A stretch of DNA of 64,000 nt from CAVTQY01 sp963736975 (GTDB taxonomy: Bacteria > Pseudomonadota > Alphaproteobacteria > Acetobacterales > Acetobacteraceae): the NCBI GenBank assembly GCA_963736975.1, contig CAVTQY010000002.1, forward strand, positions 434,001 to 498,000. Direction: 5' to 3'. The position numbers and the translations under genes were made by a program. Each line of letters begins with the position of its first letter. Position 1 is the stretch's first letter. Positions 25,494-32,940 of the stretch are shown in pieces. The notes beneath the pieces are model-generated. The model worked only from the letters and a program-made list of their open reading frames with translations. It searched no databases and was not told the origin of the DNA.

Positions 25494-25898
25494 ATGTTTC
25501 GCAGCCTCCGCTTGACCCAGGTCGCGGTTCAGGCGGAGCTCCTTCGCCTGCGCCGCATGATGCAACGCACCGTGACGCGCGTCGTCATGGTGCTGATCGC
25601 GGCGCCCTTCCTGCTTGCCACTTTCGGCTTCTTCGAAGCGGCGCTCTGGACCTGGCTGAGCCGCATCATGTTGGCCCCCTTCGCGGCGCTGGTGCAGGCC
25701 GGCGCCAACATTGTCGTCGCCGCTGTTTTTCTGGTCATGGCGGCCATCTCGTCGGAGTCACGGGTGGAAATCGAGGCGCTTCAGGTGCGCCAACGCGCGC
25801 TGGAGGATGCCGGGCGGCAGATCCGGACCGCCGCTCTGCTTGGGCCTGCGCTGGGCATCGTGCTCGAACAGCTCCGGCGGTCGCGGTCGCGGCGCTGA
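25494..25898 (+). CDS. Hypothetical membrane protein, YqjE/holin-superfamily-like
   Basis: A 134-residue protein with two hydrophobic helices: VVMVLIAAPFLLATFGFFEA (about 30-50) and LVQAGANIVVAAVFLVMAAI (about 66-87), each flanked by basic helical segments. The C-terminus is amphipathic and Arg-rich (LEQLRRSRSRR). It directly follows the ElaB-like gene, and the pair recalls the yqjD-yqjE arrangement of envelope stress operons, though similarity is by layout only. The function is unknown. Confidence 0.6.
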   Translation: MFRSLRLTQVAVQAELLRLRRMMQRTVTRVVMVLIAAPFLLATFGFFEAALWTWLSRIMLAPFAALVQAGANIVVAAVFLVMAAISSESRVEIEALQVRQRALEDAGRQIRTAALLGPALGIVLEQLRRSRSRR

Positions 25899-25903
25899 CA
25901 GCC

Positions 25904-25964
25904 CTCACCCGGCCCGCTTCTCCCGCTTGCGGGAGAGGTCGCCGCGTGTAACGCGGCGGGTGAG
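25904..25964. repeat. Intact extragenic palindrome, three-way-junction form
   Basis: The outer stem CTCACCC/GGGTGAG (25904-25910, 25958-25964) encloses two hairpins: TCTCCCGC/GCGGGAGA (25919-25936) and CGCCGCG/CGCGGCG around TGTAA (25940-25958). The same order of pieces surrounds IS copy 1. It lies between convergent genes and forms the last codons of the pdxA-like gene. Confidence 0.75.
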
Positions 25965-26972
25965 CGCCAAAGCCACGTCGATCGCCTCGATCAAACTCTC
26001 CTCGCTGGCAACCCCGCGCCCGGCAATATCGAACGCTGTGCCGTGATCGACCGAGGTCCGGATAATCGGCAGGCCGAGCGTGATGTTCACGCCCGACAGC
26101 GCCCGCCAGGCGCCAGTCGCCGGATCTACATCGAAACCGAGCAGCTTTACCGGGATGTGCCCCTGATCGTGGTACATCGCCACGACAGCGTCGAACTGCC
26201 GGGCTCGCAGTTTCACGAACACCGTGTCGCCTGGCACCGGGCCGGTCAAATCCAGCCCGGCGTCCCGGCACGCCGCGACCACGGGCTCGGTGATCTCGAT
26301 GTCCTGCCGCCCGAACAGACCGCCTTCCCCGGCATGCGGGTTGAGCGCAGCGACGGCGATCCGCGGGCGCATCACACCGAGATCGCGCACCGCTGCCTCG
26401 GTCAGCTCGATCGTCCGGCGCAGCCGGTCCGGCGTGATCAGCTTCGGCACGTCGGCCAGCGCGACATGCGTCGTCACGTGACCCACCCGCATGTCGCCGT
26501 GCACGAGCAGCATCACCGAGCTTTTCGTGCTGGTCAGCGCCGCCAGCATGTCGGTGTGCCCAGCATAGTGATAGCCGGCGAGGTTCAACGCCTCCTTGTT
26601 CAGGGGCGCAGTGACGATCGCATCGATCCGGTCGGCGAGCGCGAGCTGCACTGCCTGCTCCACCGCGAGATAGGCGAATCGGCCCGCCTCGGGCGCCACC
26701 CTGCCGAAGGTGATCGGCTCGCGTTCCTCGCCCGCAGGCAGCAAAGCGAGAGCCGGCCAAGGGCCCTCGGCACTCGTTTCCGGGATCAGCACGGTTTCCC
26801 GCAGCACGGTGCGTGCCGCCTCCAGGGCTGAACGGTGCCCGATGATGAGCAGCCGCATCTCATGCCCAGCGATCCGCGATTCCAGGCGCCGGCACGCCTT
26901 GAGGATGATTTCCGGGCCGATCCCGGCCGGGTCGCCCATGGTGATCGCCAGATGAGGCACGCCTCCGCTCAT
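25905..26972 (-). CDS. pdxA2: 4-hydroxythreonine-4-phosphate dehydrogenase family, PdxA2 type
   Basis: A 355-residue PdxA-family dehydrogenase. Motifs are ITMGDPAGIGPEI at the N-terminus, metal-binding His residues in YAGHTDMLAAL and AMYHDQGHIPVKLLGF, and GLPIIRTSVDHGTAFDIAGR near the end. It overlaps the upstream DUF1537 kinase gene by 4 bases. In that context PdxA2 enzymes oxidise and decarboxylate D-threonate 4-phosphate to dihydroxyacetone phosphate, so acid-sugar catabolism is likelier than vitamin B6 synthesis. The last 15 or so residues (RRVTRGDLSRKREKRAG) are encoded by an extragenic palindrome. Confidence 0.88.
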   Translation of the reverse strand: MSGGVPHLAITMGDPAGIGPEIILKACRRLESRIAGHEMRLLIIGHRSALEAARTVLRETVLIPETSAEGPWPALALLPAGEEREPITFGRVAPEAGRFAYLAVEQAVQLALADRIDAIVTAPLNKEALNLAGYHYAGHTDMLAALTSTKSSVMLLVHGDMRVGHVTTHVALADVPKLITPDRLRRTIELTEAAVRDLGVMRPRIAVAALNPHAGEGGLFGRQDIEITEPVVAACRDAGLDLTGPVPGDTVFVKLRARQFDAVVAMYHDQGHIPVKLLGFDVDPATGAWRALSGVNITLGLPIIRTSVDHGTAFDIAGRGVASEESLIEAIDVALALTRRVTRGDLSRKREKRAG

Positions 26973-28054
26973 GCATTTCCTCCTTCAGGCTGCCGTGCCA
27001 GCAGCCGGAGCAACAGCCCCGGATCGCCGAAAGCGCCGGATTTGGAGACAACGCGCAGACCGTCCCAGCGTCCGCCGCGCAGGATCGAGGCCGGCACGCC
27101 CGGTGTGATTTCGCCGTCCACCTCCAGGTTGTGCCCGCCCAACGTGTCGCAGATCGTGCGCAGCGTCTCGCCGCCGCTGACCAGCAGCGTGCCGGGCCGG
27201 TCGAGCTGACCCAGCAAGGCGGCGAAACAGCGTTCGACATGCAGGCGAGCGCCCGGCCTGTCGATGCCGGGCGGCACCACCACGGCGACCGCAGTGTTGC
27301 CGCGCCGAAGCCGGCGCGCAATCGGCGCGATCTCCTCGGGGTCGCCGCGGGCGAGCCGGCGCACATGCGCCCAGGCGGCCGAGAGCTGGCCGATGCTGAC
27401 CGGATGGTCCGAGCCGATCAGGGCGAGCATGGGTTCCGGCAGGATCGGCTCCGGCGCCGGCAGTCCGCCCGCCAACGCGCCGGCAAGACCAGCGCTGCCG
27501 CACCACAGAACGCGACCCGGAAGCTGCTGTCCGGCTGCGACGATGGCGTACAGATCATCGTCGGTATCCGCGTCCCACAGGCTGACGCCCGGCGGCGCCG
27601 GGTCGCCGGGTCGGCATAGCGTGACCGAAAGACTCTGGCCGATGAGCTCCGCCGGCAGGTCCACCCCGGTATCGCGCTCGCCATGCGCCGGGTCCTGTAC
27701 GATCTGCCGGCCGGCGCGGGTCACCCGGCCTTGCGCCGGAAACGCCGGCGCGATCACGCAATGGTCGCAAACCGCGGCGCAGGCGGCGATCTCGGCCGCT
27801 TGGTGCCCGCGCAGCAGGCTGTCGAGTTTCTTGAAGGCGGGGTCCGCACCGTCCAGCACGCAGGCCAGCCGGCGATTGAGGTCGCGCGCCTCAGAGGCCG
27901 GCAGATCCCGCGTGCCGCTGTCGATCGCGGCCGGCCAGGGCAGGACGCGCGGCGGCTTCCAGAAAGTCGGCACTACGCCGGCGACGGGCACAAAGCGCGC
28001 CGCGCTGTCCAGCGCGCCGGTCAGGTCGTCGGCCAGCAGCCGCAGCGCGATCAC
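26969..28054 (-). CDS. dtnK: Four-carbon acid sugar kinase (DUF1537), D-threonate kinase-like
   Basis: A kinase of about 361 residues. The N-terminal substrate domain starts LRLLADDLTGALDSAARFV with the family DDLTGA motif, followed by FKKLDSLLRGHQAAEIAA. The C-terminal nucleotide domain has LLVSGGETLRTICDTLGG. The start is taken as GTG 28054 just before that first strand; an alternative TTG at 28090 adds 12 residues. It phosphorylates D-threonate, D-erythronate or a similar C4 acid, which PdxA2 (4-bp overlap downstream) would then oxidise. The exact C4 acid is not decidable. No transporter is adjacent. Confidence 0.82.
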   Translation of the reverse strand: MIALRLLADDLTGALDSAARFVPVAGVVPTFWKPPRVLPWPAAIDSGTRDLPASEARDLNRRLACVLDGADPAFKKLDSLLRGHQAAEIAACAAVCDHCVIAPAFPAQGRVTRAGRQIVQDPAHGERDTGVDLPAELIGQSLSVTLCRPGDPAPPGVSLWDADTDDDLYAIVAAGQQLPGRVLWCGSAGLAGALAGGLPAPEPILPEPMLALIGSDHPVSIGQLSAAWAHVRRLARGDPEEIAPIARRLRRGNTAVAVVVPPGIDRPGARLHVERCFAALLGQLDRPGTLLVSGGETLRTICDTLGGHNLEVDGEITPGVPASILRGGRWDGLRVVSKSGAFGDPGLLLRLLARQPEGGNA

Positions 28055-28119
28055 CGGAGAAGGGCGAGAACCATGCCGCTCTTCCAACAAGACCGCTCAC
28101 GCCGATGCAAGCCCGACCG

Positions 28120-28395
28120 TTACTTGGTCCGATGTTTCTGCTGCGGATGCGTCTCGTCTTCCCATTGATGGGCCGTTTCCATGGCATGACGGTCGGAGTT
28201 CGGCGTGCCGGTCGGGCGGGCATCGTCGTTGCGCTGGTGCGTCGGCTCGCGCCGGCGATCGCTGCGGTTCGCCGGCCGACCGGCGCCGGTGATGCCGGAG
28301 TGAGACGGCGGGTCACTGGCCGGAAAGCTGTCCTCCACCGTGCGATCGACGTGCTGTTCCTGCTCCGATTTGCCGGGATGCCGCTCCGCGTTCAT
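28120..28395 (-). CDS. Small hydrophilic protein with EDSFPASDPPSHSG motif
   Basis: A 91-residue, highly polar protein. Its only recognisable part is VEDSFPASDPPSHSGITG near residues 20-37, a motif seen in many small uncharacterised alphaproteobacterial proteins. The rest is Arg/Asp/His-rich and likely disordered. The ATG at 28395 has GGAGC 8-9 bases upstream. A longer minus frame to 28989 is a shadow of the divergent SDR gene. The function is unknown. Confidence 0.65.
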   Translation of the reverse strand: MNAERHPGKSEQEQHVDRTVEDSFPASDPPSHSGITGAGRPANRSDRRREPTHQRNDDARPTGTPNSDRHAMETAHQWEDETHPQQKHRTK

Positions 28396-28476
28396 CGCCA
28401 CTGCTCCTTTTCTGTCATGCCGGAACGCGGCCCGCATCGCGCCGTTCACGCTGCGAACCATCCGAGGACCAAGGAA

Positions 28477-29472
28477 ATGAGCACCACCGTCGTGGTCACC
28501 GGCGCCGGCGCGGGCGTCGGGCGGGCCATTGTTCGCGCTTTCGCCGAGCACGGCTGCAATGTCGGCCTGCTCTCGCGCGATGAGGAACGGCTGCGCGAGG
28601 CCGCGACTGATGTCGAGGCACGCGGCGCACGCGCCTGCGCGGTGCCGACGGACGTGGCCGATCCGGATGCGGTGGAAGCGGCGGCCGCGCGGGTCGAGCA
28701 GGAACTCGGGCCGATCGATGTCTGGGTGAACGACGCGATGGCGACGATCTTCGCCCCGGTCCACAAGATCACGCCGGCGGAGTTCAAGCGTCAGACAGAG
28801 GTGACCTATCTCGGCACCGTCTATGGCACGATGACCGCCCTGCGGCGGATGCGCGAGCGCGGACGAGGCTCGATCGTTCAGGTGGGCTCGGCGCTGAGCT
28901 ACCGGGCTATCCCGCTGCAGGCACCATATTGCGGCGCCAAGTTCGCGATCCGCGGTTTCACCGACAGCCTGCGCTGTGAGCTGCTGCACGAGAAGCTGCC
29001 GATCAACCTGTGCATGGTCCAGCTTCCAGCGATGAACACGCCGCAGTTCGACTGGGCGGAGAACCGCATGCCGGAAAAGCCGCAGCCGGTGCCGCCGATC
29101 TTCCAGCCGGAAGTGGCCGCCAGGGCCGTGGTCTTCGCCGCCTTCAACCGTCGCCGAGAGATCTGGCTGGGCGGCCCGAGCTGGAAGGCCATTCTCGGCA
29201 ACAAGGTGGCCCCCGGGCTGCTAGATCATCTCCTGGCCGGCCAGGGCTACACGAAACAGCTTCGCGGCGAGCCGGCGCAAGGCAACGGCGAGGGCAACCT
29301 GTTCAAGCCGGCGCCCGGCCATCAGGGCGCGCATGGATCGTTCGATGACAAGGCGCGGAGCGGCACGGCCACGCTGTGGTTCACCGAGCACCGCGACACG
29401 CTGGTCGCCGCCGGGGCCGCTTTGCTGGGCCTGATCGGCGCGCGCCTGCTGGAGAGCAGGGCCCGCGGATAG
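28477..29472 (+). CDS. Short-chain dehydrogenase/reductase with C-terminal extension
   Basis: A 331-residue SDR. The nucleotide-binding motif is VVVTGAGAGVGRA, with the DV pair in PTDVADPDAVE. The active-site Tyr-x-x-x-Lys is YCGAK, with Ser in QVGSALSYRA; NDAMATI replaces the usual NNAG. After the SDR core (about residue 245) comes an 85-residue tail with Gly/Asn-rich linkers and a C-terminal hydrophobic helix (LVAAGAALLGLIGARLL), suggesting membrane association. The ATG at 28477 follows AAGGAA. The substrate is unknown. Confidence 0.88.
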   Translation: MSTTVVVTGAGAGVGRAIVRAFAEHGCNVGLLSRDEERLREAATDVEARGARACAVPTDVADPDAVEAAAARVEQELGPIDVWVNDAMATIFAPVHKITPAEFKRQTEVTYLGTVYGTMTALRRMRERGRGSIVQVGSALSYRAIPLQAPYCGAKFAIRGFTDSLRCELLHEKLPINLCMVQLPAMNTPQFDWAENRMPEKPQPVPPIFQPEVAARAVVFAAFNRRREIWLGGPSWKAILGNKVAPGLLDHLLAGQGYTKQLRGEPAQGNGEGNLFKPAPGHQGAHGSFDDKARSGTATLWFTEHRDTLVAAGAALLGLIGARLLESRARG

Positions 29473-29509
29473 GTTGCGCCGGGGAAGCAACCTGAGGCCG
29501 GTCGCGCCG

Positions 29510-29546
29510 GTTGACTCCTCGGAGTTTTCAAACCGGAGGAGTTAAC
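29510..29546 (+). promoter_or_regulatory. RNA hairpin sequestering the ribosome binding site of the pfpI-like gene
   Basis: GTTGACTCCTC (29510-29520) can pair over all 11 positions with GAGGAGTTAAC (29536-29546), including one G-U pair, around a 15-nt loop. The 3' arm contains the GGAGGA Shine-Dalgarno, and the ATG follows three bases later. This shape would block translation until it melts or is bound, as in RNA thermometers and other 5'-UTR switches. That function is inferred. Confidence 0.55.
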
Positions 29547-29548
29547 CC

Positions 29549-30106
29549 ATGGCAAATATTCAGGGACACAAAGTGGCGGTCCTGGCGACGGACGGCGTCG
29601 AGCAGGTGGAGCTGACCGAGCCGGTGAAGGCGCTGAAGGGGGCCAAGGCCGAGGTCGTGGTCGTCGCGCCGCATAGCGGCGAGATCCAGGGCATGCAGCA
29701 CGACAAAAAGGGCGACATGCTCAAGGTGGACAAGGAATTGTCCGCCGTGAAGCCGGAGCAGTTCGATGGGCTGCTGCTGCCGGGCGGTGTCGCCAACCCG
29801 GACAGACTGCGCATGATGCCCGAGGCGGTCACCTTCGTGCGGCACTTCGTAGAGGCCGGCAAGCCGATCGCCGCGATCTGCCACGGCCCATGGACGTTGA
29901 TCGAGGCTGGCGCCGTGAGGGGCAAGACGATGACCTCCTGGCCGTCGCTGCAGACCGACTTGCGCAATGCCGGCGCCCAGTGGGTGGACCAGGACGTTGT
30001 TGTGGACGGCAGGCTTGTCACCTCGCGCAAGCCCGACGATATCCCGGCGTTCAATCGCGAGATGCTGCAGTTGTTCGAGCACTCGATGGAGCGCCGGGCC
30101 GCCTGA
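29549..30106 (+). CDS. PfpI/DJ-1-type glutamine-amidotransferase-fold stress protein
   Basis: A 185-residue PfpI-family protein. The nucleophile elbow is AAICHGPWTLIEAG (Cys then His), and the partner acidic residue lies in ATDGVEQVELTEPVKAL. The C-terminal VTSRKPDDIPAFNREMLQLF is typical of the PfpI/YhbO group, linked to general stress and to deglycase or protease activity in homologues. Its ribosome binding site is buried in a hairpin, and its 3' end leads into TGTACA array 2. Confidence 0.92.
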   Translation: MANIQGHKVAVLATDGVEQVELTEPVKALKGAKAEVVVVAPHSGEIQGMQHDKKGDMLKVDKELSAVKPEQFDGLLLPGGVANPDRLRMMPEAVTFVRHFVEAGKPIAAICHGPWTLIEAGAVRGKTMTSWPSLQTDLRNAGAQWVDQDVVVDGRLVTSRKPDDIPAFNREMLQLFEHSMERRAA

Positions 30107-30112
30107 TCGGAG

Positions 30113-30261
30113 GTGTACACTTCGGCCTTTTGGGGGCCTGGGAAGTGTACACTTGGGCGGTTTGGGGTGTTTGCAGGTGTACACTTGGGTCGGATAAGGG
30201 GCTCGCGGGTGTACACTTGGGCAAATTCGAGGGGTCTGAAGTGTACGCTTCAGACCCCTCG
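30113..30261 (+). repeat. TGTACA array 2: five cores at exact 32-bp period, ending in a strong hairpin
   Basis: Cores at 30114, 30146, 30178, 30210 and 30242 (the last is TGTACG) are exactly 32 bp apart. Units begin GTGTACACTTGGG and are G-rich afterwards; cores 1-4 sit in the palindrome GTGTACAC. The first core is 8 bases after the pfpI stop. The last lies in the loop of a perfect 14-bp stem, CGAGGGGTCTGAAG (30228-30241) with CTTCAGACCCCTCG (30248-30261), which could terminate transcription. The layout mirrors array 1 after pyrE. Confidence 0.87.
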
Positions 30262-30317
30262 TCGTTCAGGGTTATTAACTTGCATGGCAGTTTAGCGGCG
30301 GACCTGGCGGGGAGGTC

Positions 30318-31163
30318 ATGCGGGGACTTGCCGGCAAGACGGCATTCGTAACCGGCGGGGCGAGCGGCATCGGGTTCGCACTGGGGCGGGGCTTCGCGGA
30401 GGCGGGCATGAACGTGATGCTCGCAGATATCGAGACGGAGGCCTTGGCGGCCGCTGTCAGTAGTCTGCACGATCTTGGGCTGGATGTGCGCGGGATCGTG
30501 TGCGATGTCGCCGATGCTGTCAGTGTCGAGCGTGCGGCCCAGGCATCGTATCAGGCATTCGGAAACATTCATGTGGTTTGCAACAATGCCGGGGTCGGCG
30601 GCGGCAGCGGGATCGATGCCATCTCGGTGGATACGTGGCGTTGGGTGCTCGATGTCAATCTGATGGGTGTTCTGCACGGCATCCGCAGCTTTCTTCCGCA
30701 TATCCGCGCGCATGGCGAAGGCGGTCACATCGTCAACACGGCGTCGATGGCCGGGATGGTGAGCGGGCTCGGGTTCAGCCCCTATTCGGCGAGCAAATTC
30801 GCGGTTGTCGCCATGTCGGAGGGGCTGGCGGCGCAGCTCAAGCCGCTTGGTATTGGTGTGACGGTGGTCTGTCCCGGTTTTGTTCGGACGCGGATCAGCG
30901 AGAGCGGGCGCAATCGGCCGCAGCGCTATGGTCCGGCGCAAGCGCCGGATCCTGTCAGCGCGGGAGGTGTGCTGGCCGCCAGGATTGCGGAGCTGGTGCA
31001 ATCGGGAATCGATGCGTTGGATGTGGCTGCGCGGGTTCTTGCTGCGATCCGCGAGGACGAACTGTATGTGTTCACGCACCCGGAGATGCGCAGCGAGGCG
31101 GAGGAGCGGTTTCGCGCCATCCTGGCGGCGATGCGAGATAGTCGCGCACTCCCTGCAAGATGA
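30318..31163 (+). CDS. Short-chain dehydrogenase/reductase
   Basis: A 281-residue classical SDR. It shows the cofactor motif FVTGGASGIGFALGRGFAEA, the NNAG motif in VVCNNAGVGGGSG, and the catalytic Ser/Tyr/Lys in NTASMAGMVSGLGFSPYSASK. LADIETE after strand 2 suggests NAD preference. GGAGG lies just upstream of the ATG. It heads a same-direction series of catabolic-looking genes. The stop codon is embedded in a perfect hairpin at 31160-31182. The substrate is unknown. Confidence 0.9.
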   Translation: MRGLAGKTAFVTGGASGIGFALGRGFAEAGMNVMLADIETEALAAAVSSLHDLGLDVRGIVCDVADAVSVERAAQASYQAFGNIHVVCNNAGVGGGSGIDAISVDTWRWVLDVNLMGVLHGIRSFLPHIRAHGEGGHIVNTASMAGMVSGLGFSPYSASKFAVVAMSEGLAAQLKPLGIGVTVVCPGFVRTRISESGRNRPQRYGPAQAPDPVSAGGVLAARIAELVQSGIDALDVAARVLAAIREDELYVFTHPEMRSEAEERFRAILAAMRDSRALPAR

Positions 31164-31182
31164 CCGGGCCAAGCCCGGTCAT
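31160..31182 (+). terminator. Hairpin overlapping the SDR stop codon
   Basis: A perfect 10-bp stem ATGACCGGGC/GCCCGGTCAT with a CAA loop; the SDR stop lies in the left arm. There is no T-tract, so it may be a dispersed palindrome or a rho-independent-like stop. It is followed by a 19-bp tandem duplication (31193-31211 and 31212-31230). Confidence 0.5.
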
Positions 31183-31192
31183 GACGGTCCGC

Positions 31193-31230
31193 AGGGGCGC
31201 GACGCAGCCCAAGGGGCGCGACGCAGCCCA
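31193..31230. repeat. 19-bp direct tandem duplication
   Basis: AGGGGCGCGACGCAGCCCA occurs twice back to back in the 181-bp gap between the SDR and carboxymuconolactone decarboxylase-like genes. The rest of the gap shows no other feature. Confidence 0.75.
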
Positions 31231-31344
31231 GAACCGGGCGTAGGGAACGCAGACCGGTTGAGGCGCGTTCGGAATACCCGGTGTTGCGATGCGGTACGGC
31301 GGTCCCGGAACGCGGCAAGGCCCACAACGCAGGAGAAGCCGAGC

Positions 31345-31914
31345 ATGGCCAACAACTCCGATTTCGGTACATTCGGCCGATTCAGCGAGACGCCGGTCGC
31401 CGAGATGTCGCCTGAAACCAAGGATGCCTACGACTTCACCATGGGACTGCGCGGGCTGGTGCCGGGTCCGCACAGGATATGGCTGGCAAACCCGAAGCTG
31501 TCCAAGACAATCGTGCCGACCGGCGCCTACTACCAGAAGCATTCGACGTTGACGAAGGCCGAGATCGAGATCGTCACCAACCTTATCACTGCCAGATGGA
31601 TGTCCGCGTACGCCAGCTACGAGCATGAGAAAATCGGCGAGGAGCAGGGTCATCTGCCGGCCGAGAAGGTCGAAAGGATCATCGCCGGGCTGCCGGTTGG
31701 CTTCGAGGACGCCAGAGAGGAGGCCGTTTATCAGCTTGCCGCTGCCTTGGTGGTGCCTCGGATCGTTCCGCTCGGCCTCTACAAACGCGCCAAGGCACTG
31801 CTCGGCGACGCTGGAATCGCCGATGTCGCGGTGCTGATCGGCTGGTTCACCATGGTCTGCGCGACGCTCAACGCGTTCGACGTTCCCGCAAACGCGGTGG
31901 GGCTGGGCCAGTAG
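31345..31914 (+). CDS. Carboxymuconolactone decarboxylase/AhpD-like protein
   Basis: A 189-residue helical protein of the CMD superfamily: HSTLTKAEIEIVTNLITARW, then YASYEHEKIGEEQGHLPAEK, and LIGWFTMVCATLNAFDVPAN. The AhpD-type CxxC redox pair is absent; the position carries YASYEH, as in CMD-like rather than AhpD-like members. The ATG 31345 is preceded by AGGAG. It lies inside a same-direction cluster with a broken SMP-30-like gene, a shortened hydrolase and an SDR. The reaction is unknown. Confidence 0.85.
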   Translation: MANNSDFGTFGRFSETPVAEMSPETKDAYDFTMGLRGLVPGPHRIWLANPKLSKTIVPTGAYYQKHSTLTKAEIEIVTNLITARWMSAYASYEHEKIGEEQGHLPAEKVERIIAGLPVGFEDAREEAVYQLAAALVVPRIVPLGLYKRAKALLGDAGIADVAVLIGWFTMVCATLNAFDVPANAVGLGQ

Positions 31915-31950
31915 GCACAGCGCCCCAGGCAATCCCTTCACCACGGAGCC

Positions 31951-32922
31951 ATGACAATGCCGAGCATCCCGCAGGCAAAGTTGACCGTCGTCGCCTAATT
32001 TCCCGAGCATTACTTTCTCGAGAATCTAGCCGTCCGTGCCGATGGTTCGGTCCTTGTCACCGTGGCGAACAAGCAGGAGCTGTGGCTTGTACCAACTCCG
32101 GGCGAGCAACTTCCGGTTCAACCGACACTGCTGCACAGATTCGAGTTCAACGCGGGGTTGGTCGTCGAGTGGAGGCCGGACCGGTTTCTGGTGGGGGTGG
32201 CGGACGTTTATCGCACTCGCGAGGCGCGGATCTACGAGGTGGACATGCGCGACTGGAGGGTTGGCCAGCGGATCGAGCCTCGTCTCGTGCTTGAGTTGCC
32301 CGAGCCTAAGGTGGGCCTCAACGGCGGATGCCTGCTCGCGCCTGACGTTCTACTTGCCGCCGGCATGGCGGACCTGATCTGGCGCGTTGACCTGACGGAA
32401 GGCGGAACAGCCTCCGCGCGGATCTGGCTGCAGCACGACAGCATGAAAAATCGGCCGGGGGAAAAGAAGCCCGAGCAGCCCGGCACCAATGGCGTGCGGT
32501 ATGGGGCCAAAACTGGTTACGTCTATTATACGACGACCTCTCAACAAATGATGATGCGGGTCCGGGTTGATCCCCAGACGTTGGATCCGGCTGACTTGCC
32601 GGAATTCATCGCCGGCGGCCGACAATGGGATGATTTCGTTGTGGATGAAGATACCGGAGTCGCCTACGCGACCACGCATCGCGAGAACACAATCGATCTT
32701 GTGAGATTGAAGCCGGACGGCAATCGCGCGGGGAGAACGGTGATCGCCGGCGAGCCATTCACGGAGATACTCGTCGGCCCCTCGAGCGGCGCCTGGCGGC
32801 GCGGTCCCGGCGATTACGGTCGGACCGCCTACTTCACGACCGATGGCGGCACCGCACAGCCACCCGACGGCACGTTCAGAAACGCCAAACTTCTGCGGGT
32901 TGATTTTCCGGCAGTGTCTTGA
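31951..32922 (+). pseudogene. SMP-30/gluconolactonase-like beta-propeller gene with early nonsense codon
   Basis: The frame opens at ATG 31951 (MTMPSIPQAKLTVVA), meets TAA at 31996, then continues without interruption as FPEHYFLENLAVRADGSVLV and on to 32922 in the same frame. The downstream part (VYYTTTSQQMMMRVRVDPQT, DFVVDEDTGVAYATTHRENT) is a six-bladed-propeller-like sequence. Because reading frame and homology resume directly after the stop, a single G-to-T change in a Glu codon is the simplest cause. Restart at GTG 32062 could give a 286-residue product lacking the first strands. I treat it as a probable pseudogene. Confidence 0.7.
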
Positions 32923-32940
32923 AACGACCTGAGGAAGGCC

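Noticed and set aside
26969..28090. Start of the DUF1537 kinase at TTG 28090
   Set aside because: The GTG at 28054 falls right before the first conserved strand; the extra 12 residues look unlike the family.
24131..30261. CRISPR arrays for the two 32-bp-period repeats
   Set aside because: The conserved part is only about 8-13 bases, the rest is unlike true 20-50-bp CRISPR repeats, and no cas gene is present.
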